Shown in pieces: positions 1 to 7,481 of a DNA stretch of 15,363 bases. How positions within the stretch are numbered: the first letter of the stretch is position 1; each line of letters begins with the position of its first letter. This DNA is from Chromera velia (Eukaryota; Sar; Chromeraceae). The translations under genes and the position numbers were made by a program. Below the pieces are notes generated by a model. It was given only the letters and a program-made list of their open reading frames with translations, did not search any database and had not been told where the DNA came from. The stretch is taken from assembly GCA_018398765.1 (NCBI GenBank), contig JAHBMJ010001698.1, positions 1 through 15,363 of the forward strand, read 5' to 3'.

Positions 1-34
<34 letters not shown>

Positions 35-91
35 CCTCTCCCTGCCTTTCTCTCGCTTCTCTCTCTTCCTCTCTCTCTCTCTCTCCCTCCC
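1..91. repeat. CT-rich microsatellite
   Basis: Almost pure CT dinucleotide repeat at the window edge, with a few TGT, CCC and GCTT interruptions. It lies downstream of the leftmost minus-strand gene. No coding potential is seen in it or in the roughly 140 bases before the next stop codon. Confidence 0.92.
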
Positions 92-232
92 TGCTCACAA
101 ACGCGCACGTGCAATTTCGGGCCACACATCCAAACCATGAAAACAACCATGCATGCCGACACTTCTGCCGCTGCATGCGTTCTGTTTCCTCACTGATGTC
201 CATCTTCTGTTGAACGCCCCGTCCATGTGACC

Positions 233-683
233 CTACAGTGCCCATCGAGTACACTCCTTCTTCTGGAAGATCTCCCAGATGTCTTGAAGGGACACACACT
301 CGTTCCCCAGCTTGACTGACTGCACCCTCTCTGGAACCTCGTGCAGGTACTCGAGGTATGCGGCAAAGTCTGGACTCAGGGCGAGGGTGTCGGCATTCCC
401 AACCGTCAGAAGTCCGCCTCGAGCGCGTGTGAGAGCGACATTCAGCCGTCTCTCGTCGGAAATCCCAAGTGGGTGCTTCTGGTGGATAGGAGATCTCCTG
501 TTCGACTGCACACGTACAGGCACCATGGCGAGGACATTGGACCTGGTGGACATGTTTTTTGTCTTGTCACCGGCCGACCACCGTCCTGCGGCTCGTTTTA
601 CGTTCCCCCCCCCTCCTCCACATGTCTCCGCCTTCTTTTGAGCATAACAGGACTTTAGAGCTTTTTTACGACACATCCGACGT
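233..683 (-). CDS. Terminal exon with SF1 (UPF1/DNA2-like) helicase motif VI
   Basis: About 150 codons ending in a stop. The region around DERRLNVALTRARGG is the classic UPF1/DNA2-type superfamily-1 helicase motif VI, whose second arginine acts as the arginine finger in ATP hydrolysis. It is followed by LLTVGNADTL, matching the usual IVGN strand after that motif, and about 45 further residues. The exon starts after a strong acceptor (TTCGTTTGTTTGCAG). Its one-base entry phase fits the exon at 1027-846. The first 60 codons are low-complexity (a Gly run encoded by a G homopolymer) and may be intronic; an alternative acceptor lies near 545. Motif V (FQGxE) and all earlier helicase motifs are missing from the adjacent minus-strand sequence, so this looks like an isolated helicase end. 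RNA versus DNA helicase cannot be decided. Confidence 0.65.
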
Positions 684-845
684 CTGCAAACAAACGAATA
701 GAGGCGGGGAGGAAGAGCTTGCAGAGGCAGAAGAAAAGGAGAGCATGGGAGTGGTTGCCGTTTTCGCTACGGCGTGTGATCCCTCCTTGCCTAGCTCTTT
801 CATTTTGTTTGTCAACTAGATATCTGCCCCTTCTCGCTTGCATAC

Positions 846-1027
846 GCATGCCCCTCTGGCTCCGTCGGACCGGGTGCCTGGTGAAAGGTGCGGTAGAAGG
901 GGTTCTGGACTGACGAGAGCAGCAAGAGAGAAACCCACTGCTGCATCATCTGAAAGACCGCTGTCGCTGCCTTACCCTCCTCAGCCTCGAGAGGATCCAG
1001 CCACTGCAGGAGGATCGACACCAGATC
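846..1027 (-). CDS. Internal exon, helical, family unknown
   Basis: Sixty codons plus two bases, open throughout. It starts after the acceptor GATTTTTCTTTTGCAG and ends at a GTATGC donor. The peptide begins DLVSILLQWLDPLEAEE and is amphipathic and helical, with a hydrophobic stretch VSLLLLSSV. Phases fit on both sides: it enters in phase 0, as the exon ending at 1442 leaves, and leaves in phase 2, as the helicase exon needs. No family is recognised. Phase agreement at one junction has a one-in-three chance of being accidental. Confidence 0.5.
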
Positions 1028-1441
1028 CTGCAAAAGAAAAATCAACACAAACACAAAAGCAGTTGGATGTTCCTGGTGCGTGATGGAGGAGATTCTGAAA
1101 AGGCTCGAGGGGAAAGTCTTCCCACTTATTTTTCACAACTGTACAGGGGAAGGGGGGGAGGGGAGAAAAGAACATGCAAACATACATGATCTTCTTCTTT
1201 TCTCACAGGCAGGCAGGCAGACAAGCAGGTGGGTGCATGCATGGGCAAGGTGGAACGGGAAAGACAGGCACGACCAGAAGATCCGAAGGTCGATCGATCT
1301 CATTGAATAGATGTATTGCTGAGTCCGGATGGATACTCTCGCACGTCTTTATTACCAAAGGAGCCGGAGCGGGGTTGTCAGTTCAGCCATCTTCACCGAT
1401 TCGACCAAAGAAAAGAAAGAAACATCAAGCAACAACCTTAC
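1028..1441 (-). other. Intron
   Basis: Minus-strand intron with donor GTAAGG at 1441 and acceptor TTTTGCAG at 1028. It contains a CAGG tract near 1207-1220 and a TGCATGCA palindrome. On the opposite strand it carries a P-loop-like peptide, reported separately. A second possible acceptor (CCCCTGTACAG) near 1140 could define an extra exon with the peptide KNKWEDFPLEPFQ, but no good donor follows it. Confidence 0.5.
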
Positions 1442-1712
1442 CCAAGCAAGCTGACCGATGATGGTGTAGTTCCCCCTCGGAAGGAAACGCGAAGTCCGCT
1501 CTCTCGAGGACATTCCAATCCCAGATCATCTGCATGGTAGTCCCCGGCGCCGGAATGAGAGGTCTCCTTCGGAACCCGTTTGCGGTGCACGAAGTTTCTG
1601 ACCGGAATAACACGCTCCTTCCACTCATTTCGAGGAATCGGCATTTTTACGACGGTATTTCGCACTTTCCCGCGTTGTTTTGTTTCTTCTGTCGATTTCT
1701 CTGTCTTTAAAG
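1442..1712 (-). CDS. Internal exon with two apparent frame changes
   Basis: It starts after TCTTTCTTCCCCTGGAAG and ends at a perfect GTAAGG donor. Good coding runs through three successive frames: RNEWKERVIPVRNFVHRKR, then GTTMQMIWDWNVLERADFAF, then GNYTIIGQLAW. Its 271 bases do not fit the flanking phases, but would if two single bases were extra, one near 1550 and one in the GGGGG run near 1478. A short intron (donor near 1590, acceptor near 1519) is the alternative. The GTTMQMIWDWNV-x-ADFAF pattern vaguely resembles the aromatic strands of a GOLD beta-sandwich, but this is not a firm call. Confidence 0.5.
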
Positions 1713-1941
1713 CTTCCAGGGGAAGAAAGATTAGACTTGTTACAAATCTTCAGTTGCCATTGGACCCCCAAAGTGCTTCCTTTTGGCGAACATGAAGACG
1801 GTGGAAACATTTCACTCGCATTCTTTTGTCTGAACATCGCTCTCTCGACATACATCCACTTCGTTATGTTGTACAGGCTGCTCGGGCAACTGAAATTCCA
1901 TGTAAAACGGAAGAAAGGTGCCCAATCCAGTCGACTCTTAC

Positions 1942-1966
1942 TTGTCCCCTGGTCCAATTCGTTTCC
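1942..1966 (-). CDS. Micro-exon (25 nt)
   Basis: Eight codons plus one base (peptide GNELDQGT) between the acceptor TTTGTGCCTGCAG and the donor GTAAGAG. Entry phase 0 matches the exon ending at 2071, and exit phase 1 matches the exon starting at 1712. The frame stays open through the following intron, so it could also be part of a longer exon. Confidence 0.35.
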
Positions 1967-2070
1967 CTGCAGGCACAAATGGGCACACATATCGAAACTC
2001 ACAAGTCGCAAAACGGACGCGGATCGTTCAAGTCATCAGTTCAATTCTGTAAACTGCTCTTTTCATGTAC

Positions 2071-2137
2071 CTCCGTGGTCAGCTCTTCTCCCCATGGAAT
2101 GCATCGCAGGCAGATGATGACCGGCATGCAGTCCAAG
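2071..2137 (-). CDS. Internal exon, cysteine-bearing hydrophobic segment
   Basis: One base plus 22 codons between the acceptor GATGCTTCTCTGTCCAG and a GTACATG donor. The peptide contains MPVIICLRCIPWGEEL. Function unknown. Its entry phase would also fit an alternative donor inside the E2 tail exon at 2496-2311, so membership in the E2 gene cannot be excluded. Confidence 0.45.
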
Positions 2138-2310
2138 CTGGACAGAGAAGCATCAACAAGGGACGGGGAGCAACAAGACGTGAATCATTTAATTCACTGG
2201 GCTGCCACTGGATGACTATAGCTGCGCAGACGTTTTGGAGAGAAGATAACGAATCAATTCAGAGAGCACATTTTCATGCATGGGACCGACCTCCAACTTT
2301 GCCCACTCCC

Positions 2311-2496
2311 TTATATAGTGAAGGGAGATCGTTTCTTTGGAGGATTTCCGAAAGGATCGAATTTCTTCCCTGTTTCGCCTTCAGTTCCGTCACTTTCTGA
2401 AAACCCTTGCATGTCCTTTTTCTCCTCGGGGGGAAATTTCAGGGCGTCAAGCACCTTCTTCTTCAGGTCTGCCTTCTTCACCTTCTGCATGGGTTC
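2311..2496 (-). CDS. E2 ubiquitin-conjugating enzyme, C-terminal tail exon
   Basis: Lysine-rich tail (QKVKKADLKKKVLDALKF) ending in PPKKRSPFTI and a TAA stop. It starts after a long pyrimidine tract and CTCCAG. The preceding intron (2497-2712, 216 nt, donor GTTAAA) is a multiple of three and stop-free, so it could be retained as coding. UBE2J/Ubc6 proteins usually end in a transmembrane anchor that places them on the ER membrane; none is visible here. The stop codon sits inside a TATATAAG string. Confidence 0.5.
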   Translation of the reverse strand, partial: EPMQKVKKADLKKKVLDALKFPPEEKKDMQGFSESDGTEGETGKKFDPFGNPPKKRSPFTI

Positions 2497-2712
2497 CTGG
2501 AGTTGCGGGCGGGACAACAAAATGACCGAGGGAGATGAGAGGGCCAGCTGGGAAAGGGCACCATGCAGGAGCTGCCCTTCACCGGCCGGTTCCCACCTTT
2601 CTGTGGAAGAATTCGCTCTGAACACTCCTGTGTCCTGCATCGTCAACGGAGCCCTTCCTCTCTCTGTGGCCACTGATCGGAATCCCCTCTGCGGACTCCA
2701 TTTTGATTTAAC

Positions 2713-2985
2713 GAGAAATTCAGGAAAGAGGGAGCGGAAGACGGTATTCTCTTGGTTAGCTGCAAAACCTTTTAACGCCAACGTCTTCTTTGCTGCTGCA
2801 GAACAAATAACGGCCCCCAAGGTTGGAGGCTCCTCGGGGTCGATCATGAAAGAAAGGAGCCCCAGCAGGATTTTCTCTCCCGTCCATTCGGGGCTCCAGG
2901 ACTCCCGGTGGAAGTCGCTCATGGACAGACAGAGGGGCCTGTTGATCTCAAAACGTCGGTTTGGGGTCATCATCATAATGTACAG
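2713..2985 (-). CDS. Ubiquitin-conjugating enzyme E2, Ubc6/UBE2J-type, catalytic core
   Basis: The peptide runs IMMMTPNRRFEINRPLCLSM, then SDFHRESWSPEWTGEKILLG, then LLSFMIDPEEPPTLGAV. This is the Ubc6/UBE2J arrangement: TPN-G/R-RF strand, active-site Cys in the P/R-LCLS motif (Cys codon at 2931-2929), DFHPExWxPxW and LLSFM. E2s of this class carry ubiquitin as a thioester on that Cys and act in ER-associated degradation. The exon ends at FPEFL before a GTTAAA donor. Its 5' edge is odd: a very U-rich tract precedes YIMMMTPN but ends in CTG, not AG, so the exact start is unresolved. The conserved PP before the TPN motif is not seen. Earlier E2 parts are probably the weak exons at 3144-3022 and 4896-4851. 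Confidence 0.85.
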
Positions 2986-3021
2986 CGGAAGAAAACAAAG
3001 AATTCCAAAAAGCCAAACCAC

Positions 3022-3144
3022 TCCCAGGGATAGTTCTCGAAGTTGCGAAGTACAAACTTCTCCGACCAGTAAGATGTTGATTCCTGTCTGCATACCGGTT
3101 GGACTTGCTGTATGGCTTCATGCATGATTAGCTCTCGATTGAAA
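3022..3144 (-). CDS. Possible E2 beta-strand exon
   Basis: Open segment with the peptide SYWSEKFVLRNFENYPWE. The spacing Y-x4-F-x-L-x2-F-E-N-Y-P-W resembles the E2 strands that precede the YPF-x-PP turn. It could end at GTGGTT, giving an intron of about 40 nt that is extremely U-rich and runs into the catalytic exon. The upstream portion (ELIMHEAIQQ) does not look like an E2 fold, and the frame runs to a stop if unspliced, so an unrelated C-terminal peptide is the main alternative. Confidence 0.33.
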
Positions 3145-3205
3145 CTGCATGGGCCTCATACCAAGAAGGCTGTTTTTTGTTGTTGAGTACCTGCCATTTA
3201 CCTGA

Positions 3206-3279
3206 CTCACGTCGCCCTTCCGCCTTTGGGTATAGGGGATCCCTCACGTCGTCCTTCCGCCTTTGGGTATAGGGGATCC
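3206..3279. repeat. 37-bp tandem duplication (2 copies)
   Basis: Two adjacent 37-bp units beginning CTCACGTCG and ending GGGGATCC, differing at one position (CGCCC versus CGTCC). Probably a recent local duplication inside an intron. Confidence 0.92.
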
Positions 3280-3430
3280 CTGGGGGTCGAGGCGCTCCGC
3301 AACTACTGTGCAGGAACTAGGGTGGCAGTCAAAAAACTGACTATCACTCGCCTAGCCAGCCTGCTGAGCAGACCGCACCGGGGAGCCAAGAGGCCTTCGC
3401 TCTCCTGACGCGCCTTTTGGAGAGAGAGCC

Positions 3431-3569
3431 CCCTTTTGAGCTTTGCATGCAAGGACTAACGTCGTTTTCGGCTGCATAGAGAACCATCCTCAAATGTCCC
3501 TCCTCCACATGTTTCCTTCAAAAGCTTCTGCGTCTTGGGACCGCTGCAGAGGTCGGCCCCTGATCTCTC
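3431..3569. repeat. Dispersed repeat, copy 1
   Basis: About 140 bp starting CCCTTTTGAGCTTTGCATGC and ending CCTGATCTCTC. It matches 4324-4470 with scattered substitutions and three short indels. No terminal inverted repeats or target-site duplication were found by eye. Confidence 0.88.
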
Positions 3570-4323
3570 GCAGAAGTACAAAAACAAAGGGAGCACCACT
3601 CCATGCAGGGCACAGGGAGAATGCAAGGAGCTCGGGAAGAATTGTGCAAACGAATAAATCAAATAGAGAGGCCGCGTGCATTGGCGACTGCATGACCATT
3701 TCACTTCGTTGAAGAAGTGCGTACTCGAACGGTCCGGAATGCCGACTGAGTGCTCCTCATCTCCATACAACATGCGGCGCTGACAACATACGAGTACGGC
3801 GCTGACAACATGCAGGGCTGTCATTGCCTCAGCAGCCTCCAGTGCATCCATACCGTCAACATCGGTCATGAGCCCCATAAGCTCAAACCTCAAGAGTCTG
3901 CATCAAGAGTTATGTTCTGAATCTTGAACATCTTCTCGTGAAGCGGTAGGTGACTCCGGGGACGAGCTCACTGTACTTGCACTTCTTCTGTTGCTCTTTC
4001 TTTGCGTCTTCCGCGGATTTCCTCTCGCTTCTCCCACAGCCGTTGCTTTCTCCCCCTCCAGTCGTCTCACTTCCAATGCCAGGCGATCCCTCTCTGCATG
4101 TCCGCGCAGCCTGGGTAACTTCTTTTTCTTCCCGCGCCCTCTGATGCGCCTCACCTGAAGCGCTGCAGACGGAACACCTTCTCAGTTCCTTGGTGGCGCG
4201 TCACAGCGTTATCTGCCTCCACTGCCGCAATGTGCTGTGACGTTGCTGCAGCATACCCCAACGATTGTGCCAATCTTGTGATCAGCAACACTCTGCATGT
4301 ACGATTGGATGTCTCCCCTGTTC
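3570..4323. other. Non-coding stretch between repeat copies
   Basis: No splice-bounded exon or recognisable protein was found on either strand. A small direct repeat (CGGCGCTGACAACAT) occurs at 3775-3789 and 3797-3811. If the E2 exon assignments hold, this is part of a large E2 intron. Confidence 0.5.
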
Positions 4324-4470
4324 CCCTTTTGAGCTTTGCATGCAGGGACTAAGGTTGTGTTCGGCTGCATAGAGAGAGAACCATCCCCAAATGTCCCTCC
4401 TCCAGATGTTTTCTTCAAAAGCTTCTGCGTCTTGCATGGGACCGCTGCAGAAGTCGGCACCTGATCTCTC
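4324..4470. repeat. Dispersed repeat, copy 2
   Basis: Second, direct-oriented copy of the 3431-3569 element, 147 bp long because of extra GAGA, CAT and similar short insertions. The intervening spacer of about 750 bp is unrelated to either copy. Confidence 0.88.
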
Positions 4471-4850
4471 TCCATACACGCTCAAAGAGCTGACGCAAGC
4501 GGGGACAGCGAAGGTGGGGTGAAACAAGAAAGTGAAGAGTAGCCTCCCCAGCTTTTCAGCAGCATGCATTTGCGGCAGCTCGTACAGGCTCGTACTCAAA
4601 AAGAGAGTGACAGGCGAGGGGGACAACTCCGTATACTAATATATTGAGAGGGAGCAGTCCGCGAAGCGGATGCTGTAAGCAGTTTCATCCGTACATGGAA
4701 GGTTGACAAATTGAAGTAAAAACAACTTCAAGAAATTGCAACTGCATGCATGCAGGTGAATCATTTGGACAGTCCAAAAACACGGCAGGCAAAACCACAT
4801 ATATGCATGATCCCCAGAGCGCACACACATGGTATACGCAAACGGCTGAC
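4471..4850. other. Non-coding stretch
   Basis: No exon with supported splice sites was seen. It contains a TGCATGCATGCAG run near 4744-4756. Confidence 0.4.
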
Positions 4851-4896
4851 CTCCCAAATGGAATCCAAGGTCCATGCAGAATCCACTTCCAGAACC
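4851..4896 (-). CDS. Possible N-terminal E2 exon fragment
   Basis: Short segment reading FWKWILHGPWIPFG. W-x-aromatic-I-L-x-G-P-x2-P-F-G matches the E2 signature W-x-(F/Y)-(V/I)-(L/I)-x-G-P-x3-P-(F/Y)-x-G-G, one residue short. A one-base shift at the GGG after PF would continue as GGQPFAYTM, closer to the family. It lies upstream of the catalytic exon on the same strand. The acceptor (TTCTTGAAAG) is only fair. Confidence 0.3.
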
Positions 4897-5030
4897 CTTT
4901 CAAGAACATAAAGGGGTTGACAGAGAGCTTTGTTGACGCCGTCCGGTGTTCAGGCAGCCGTTCAGGGGTCGTGCTCATCGCTCGTCAAGGAAGAGAGACT
5001 TCCAACACCGGTACAACCAGTCCATCCTAC

Positions 5031-5129
5031 TGCCCGCGTATACTCGCCCTGGCCTTCAATGAGGTCTGCTAGTCGACGTTCCCGCTCCGCAGGCGCCTGC
5101 TGGTCTTCCCCATTCCTGCGCTCTTGTCT
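5031..5129 (-). CDS. Internal exon, charged helical segment
   Basis: Thirty-three codons, phase 0 in and out, between CCGTCAACAG and a GTAGGA donor. The peptide is rich in Arg, Glu and Gln (for example ERERRLADLIEGQGEY) and would form a charged helix or coiled coil. Family unknown. The opposite strand is also open here, which lowers confidence. Confidence 0.42.
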
Positions 5130-5362
5130 CTGTTGACGGCGTGTTTCGCCCAGTCAAGTGTATGTCTCGACGTCCTGCTGGTCTTGTCCCCGTATCTTGA
5201 ATTCACAGCAATTATGATGGGGAGGTCACGGGGTATTTACTGGGATTGGGGGATCATGGACAGAGATAGAAAGAGCAATCGTCCCTTCTTCAACATCCTT
5301 TCGACTTGGTGAAAGACGGAGAGAAAGACAAAATTCCCGATTCTGTTTGTTCTAGTTTGTAC

Positions 5363-5471
5363 CCTCCTGAACCTGCTGCCGTGCCTGCTGCTGCGGGTGC
5401 ACCCGATGGCGAGGAGTCTGACCTCGCAGCAATTTTCGAAGAGCTGTTTCGGGACTCGGAAGCCGACTTGC
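5363..5471 (-). CDS. Possible exon, frame undetermined
   Basis: A strong acceptor (CAACCCCTTGTTTTCCCACAG) and a GTACAAAC donor bound 109 bases that are open in all three minus frames, so the reading frame cannot be chosen. One frame gives SRLPSPETALRKLLRG followed by a Gln-rich stretch. The plus strand is open here too, with an Ala/Pro/acidic reading. Confidence 0.33.
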
Positions 5472-5687
5472 CTGTGGGAAAACAAGGGGTTGAGGGGATG
5501 AATTCTTCTGGTTCTTCTGAGAATTCTGCCTCTTTTTCTCCTTCGCCTTCTCGTCAAGTGGCATCATGTTCATGTACATCTCGGCTACGCCAGAACGAGC
5601 ATTCCATCGTTCTGCCCTTTTGTTTTTTTCCCTTGTTCGTCGAATTTCGCATGGAATTTAAGGAGAGACGCGCACCGCGCTGCTTAC

Positions 5688-5742
5688 TTCTTCTTCGCGA
5701 ACGAGTTGGATTTCATCAAAGGAATGCGATGTCGCTGTGCGT
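5688..5742 (-). CDS. Small basic exon
   Basis: Fifty-five bases between GAAGGACTGCAG and a good GTAAGC donor, reading AQRHRIPLMKSNSFAKK. An in-frame ATG (MVSSRR...) lies about 30 bases further upstream if the acceptor is not used. Identity unknown. Confidence 0.4.
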
Positions 5743-5809
5743 CTGCAGTCCTTCGAGAAGACACCATCCCTCCTTCCTTCTCAACTGTCGCAGTGGAGTC
5801 GGAGGAGTC

Positions 5810-5941
5810 CTATGTGTGTGATCCTAGGCGTGCTTGTGCACACGGAGTCCACAAATCAATCCGAAGGCCTTGCATGCCGATCTTAGATGTGCCCCCTGTG
5901 GGGGTCGACGTGGCGGGTGGGCCCTGGGATGACCGTGTCAT
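5810..5941 (-). CDS. Possible terminal exon
   Basis: Open segment after the strong acceptor TTCTCCTCCTTCAATGCATGCAG, starting MTRSSQGPPATSTPTGG and ending LGSHT before TAG. The start is Ser/Thr/Pro/Gly-rich and probably disordered. The acceptor itself contains TGCATGCAG. No family recognised. Confidence 0.33.
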   Translation of the reverse strand: MTRSSQGPPATSTPTGGTSKIGMQGLRIDLWTPCAQARLGSHT

Positions 5942-6157
5942 CTGCATGCATTGAAGGAGGAGAAGAAACAAAGAGAGGATACCAGTTTCATTCACAAAGA
6001 ACGCCTACTCCCTGGCATATTCTCAGTCAGAACTTGCTTCCTTCGTCACTGATTGAGTCGGCCAACCGTCCACCTGGGGGTTCCTCATTCTCTTGGTCCA
6101 AACGTTCCTTTTCGACTTGGTCGTGACTCCCGAGAAGATCCCTGCCAGCACTCTCAC

Positions 6158-6448
6158 CTCCCCCTCCATGCATGGGGAGTGCCTTGGAGCCTCTGTCGGG
6201 CCCCCACAGGGAGAGAAGAATTCGACTTTGGATTGGTCGCGGAGAAGGTGGCAGGGTTTTGCTTTTGCACCGAAGTACCGGATGGTAAGGAAGACGCGCG
6301 GCTGCGTACCGGAGAGCAGCTGTTTTGCAGACACAAGCTTGTACTGCATCCCTTGGACGACTTGACCTTTACTGTTTTTCCCCTCGGCATCTCGAATCTG
6401 GGAGTCAAATTGCTGCTGCAAATCGTCTGCCCCGCTCTTGTACAACAT
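6158..6448 (-). CDS. Exon of unknown protein
   Basis: Open for about 97 codons, from ATG at 6448 to an AG|GTGAGAG donor at 6157. It continues open to a stop at 6023 if the donor is unused. The peptide includes DLQQQFDSQIRDAEG and PRVFLTIRYFGAKAKP. The alternating hydrophobic VFLTIRYFG strand after a helical start gives a faint C2-domain impression that I do not regard as evidence of function. Whether the ATG is a true start or an internal Met is unknown. Confidence 0.42.
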
Positions 6449-6507
6449 TGTAGGTGTAGTAGAGACATGACAGGATCGATGTAAGCAGTGGATAGTTTAA
6501 GTGACTG

Positions 6508-6728
6508 GAATTGCAGATGTACACGAAGGCCCTTCCGCAGCCGAAGGTGTCCTCGTAGATGTCAAAATGCTTGAAGGACGAAAGAAACTTCAATCCAGCG
6601 TTTTCACATGCCTGCAGGGTGAACCTCGCGTCTGCCCTTCTTCTCGGCGCAGAGACTCCCGCTCCATGCATCCCTGCGGCTCCCTCAACACGGAGATCTT
6701 CACCGGCCCTCCGCACAAGTGCTTCCAT
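6508..6728 (-). CDS. Exon of unknown protein
   Basis: Open from ATG at 6728, with EALVRRAGEDLRVEGAAG followed by ADARFTLQACENAGLKFLSS, then HFDIYEDTFGCGRAFVYICN. Composition is protein-like, particularly the second half. No splice signal explains the 5' edge well: the acceptor TTCGTTGTGCAG just upstream is followed by TAA in this frame. No family recognised. Confidence 0.4.
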
Positions 6729-6789
6729 TGGGACGTCGTCGTGTTACCCTGCACAACGAAGGATCAAGAAAGGCAGACAGAGAGGGGGA

Positions 6790-7040
6790 AGACGTTCTAG
6801 AAAAAAGCCAAGAAATGGTCCACCAAAGCCATCGCTGGCAACAACTTGACCTCGCTGAATCCACGAGATCGTTCAATGAGATACACAAGTATTTTGGATC
6901 ACTTCCTATCAGATATGGCACCGCAAAAGCCGCAACACTATGGGCAATATTTGCCGCACAAAACGAGGAAGAAAACTACCGGTAGAGGGAATACGTCGAT
7001 TGAGGGCTTCCAAGGGGCCAAGATAATTTTCAAGACAGCA
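6790..7040 (+). CDS. Plus-strand exon with SF1 helicase motif V-like sequence
   Basis: The plus strand reads NEIHKYFGSLPIRYGTAK...LWAIFAAQNEEENYR, then, one base out of frame, GNTSIEGFQGAKIIFKTA ending at a GTGAGTC donor. (S/T)-(V/I)-(D/E)-G-F-Q-G is the UPF1/DNA2 motif V, normally followed by a hydrophobic strand such as IIF-x-T. Joining the frames needs removal of one base near 6983. The minus strand is also open over part of this span, so either could be a shadow. It is far from, and opposite to, the motif VI exon at 683-233. Confidence 0.35.
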
Positions 7041-7058
7041 GTGAGTCTTCTGTGCAAC

Positions 7059-7101
7059 GCGCGCGCGCGCGCGCGTGTGTATGTGTGTGTACGTGTGTGT
7101 G
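7059..7101. repeat. GC/GT microsatellite
   Basis: Alternating GC dinucleotides pass into GTGTGTAT and GTGTGTAC units. Pure purine-pyrimidine alternation of this kind can adopt Z-DNA. It lies immediately after the plus-strand donor at 7041. Confidence 0.9.
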
Positions 7102-7182
7102 ACTTTATCGAAACACACTTTGATCAGAGGGAGAGGCAGGATGGGAGAGAGAAACTTCATTGCGTGAGAGAGAGCGGTTCAC

Positions 7183-7447
7183 CTCCTTCCGTTCCCCTTT
7201 GAAGCGAACGCCAAATTTGTCTTCGTCAAAGACAACTCCCGTCGCATCATCGGCCAAAATAAGCGGCTGAGCGACCACTTTTTTTGCCCCTTTCAGGGTG
7301 ACATGATCAGAGAGTGACATATTTGATCAGAAAGAGAAAATGATTTCTCGTCCTTTCTGGACCTTTTCTGCCAGGCCGTTGGTCTGGTGATAGAAAAACA
7401 GAAGCGACACACAATCAAGTAAACTGCGGTCGTAAGCTGCAATGAAC
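7183..7447 (-). CDS. Exon with an in-frame TGA
   Basis: Starts after TTTTCTTCTTCGTGAG and ends at a GTGAAC donor. It reads FIAAYDRSLLDCVSLLFFYH, QTNGLAEKVQKGREIIFSF, TGA (7329-7327), SNMSLSDHVTLKGAKKVV, then DDATGVVFDEDKFGVRFKGE. Sequence on both sides of the TGA looks coding and keeps one frame. Either a gene ends at 7327 and another begins at ATG 7320, or the TGA is an error, a decay mutation or a recoded codon. The QTNGLAE string recalls retroelement integrases, but the rest does not fit. Phase agrees with the exon at 7574-7482. Confidence 0.48.
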
Positions 7448-7481
7448 CTCACGAAGAAGAAAACGGAATGACATGACAAAC

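Noticed and set aside
2276-3127. 283-codon plus-strand open frame
   Set aside because: It is antisense to the E2 catalytic exon, whose match to the Ubc6/UBE2J pattern is clear on the minus strand.
5306-5821. 171-codon plus-strand open frame (PPEPAAVPAAAGAPDGEESD…)
   Set aside because: Splice signals at both ends of the overlapping segment are on the minus strand; the plus-strand start has no supporting signal. Not fully excluded.
6158-6448. C2-domain reading of KLVSAKQLLSG…RVFLTIRYFG
   Set aside because: No calcium-binding Asp loops; the resemblance is only to a generic beta-strand pattern.
7340-7400. QTNGLAEKV resembles Ty3/gypsy integrase (…QTNGxAER…)
   Set aside because: Only about eight residues match; flanking sequence lacks integrase acidic residues, reverse transcriptase or LTRs.
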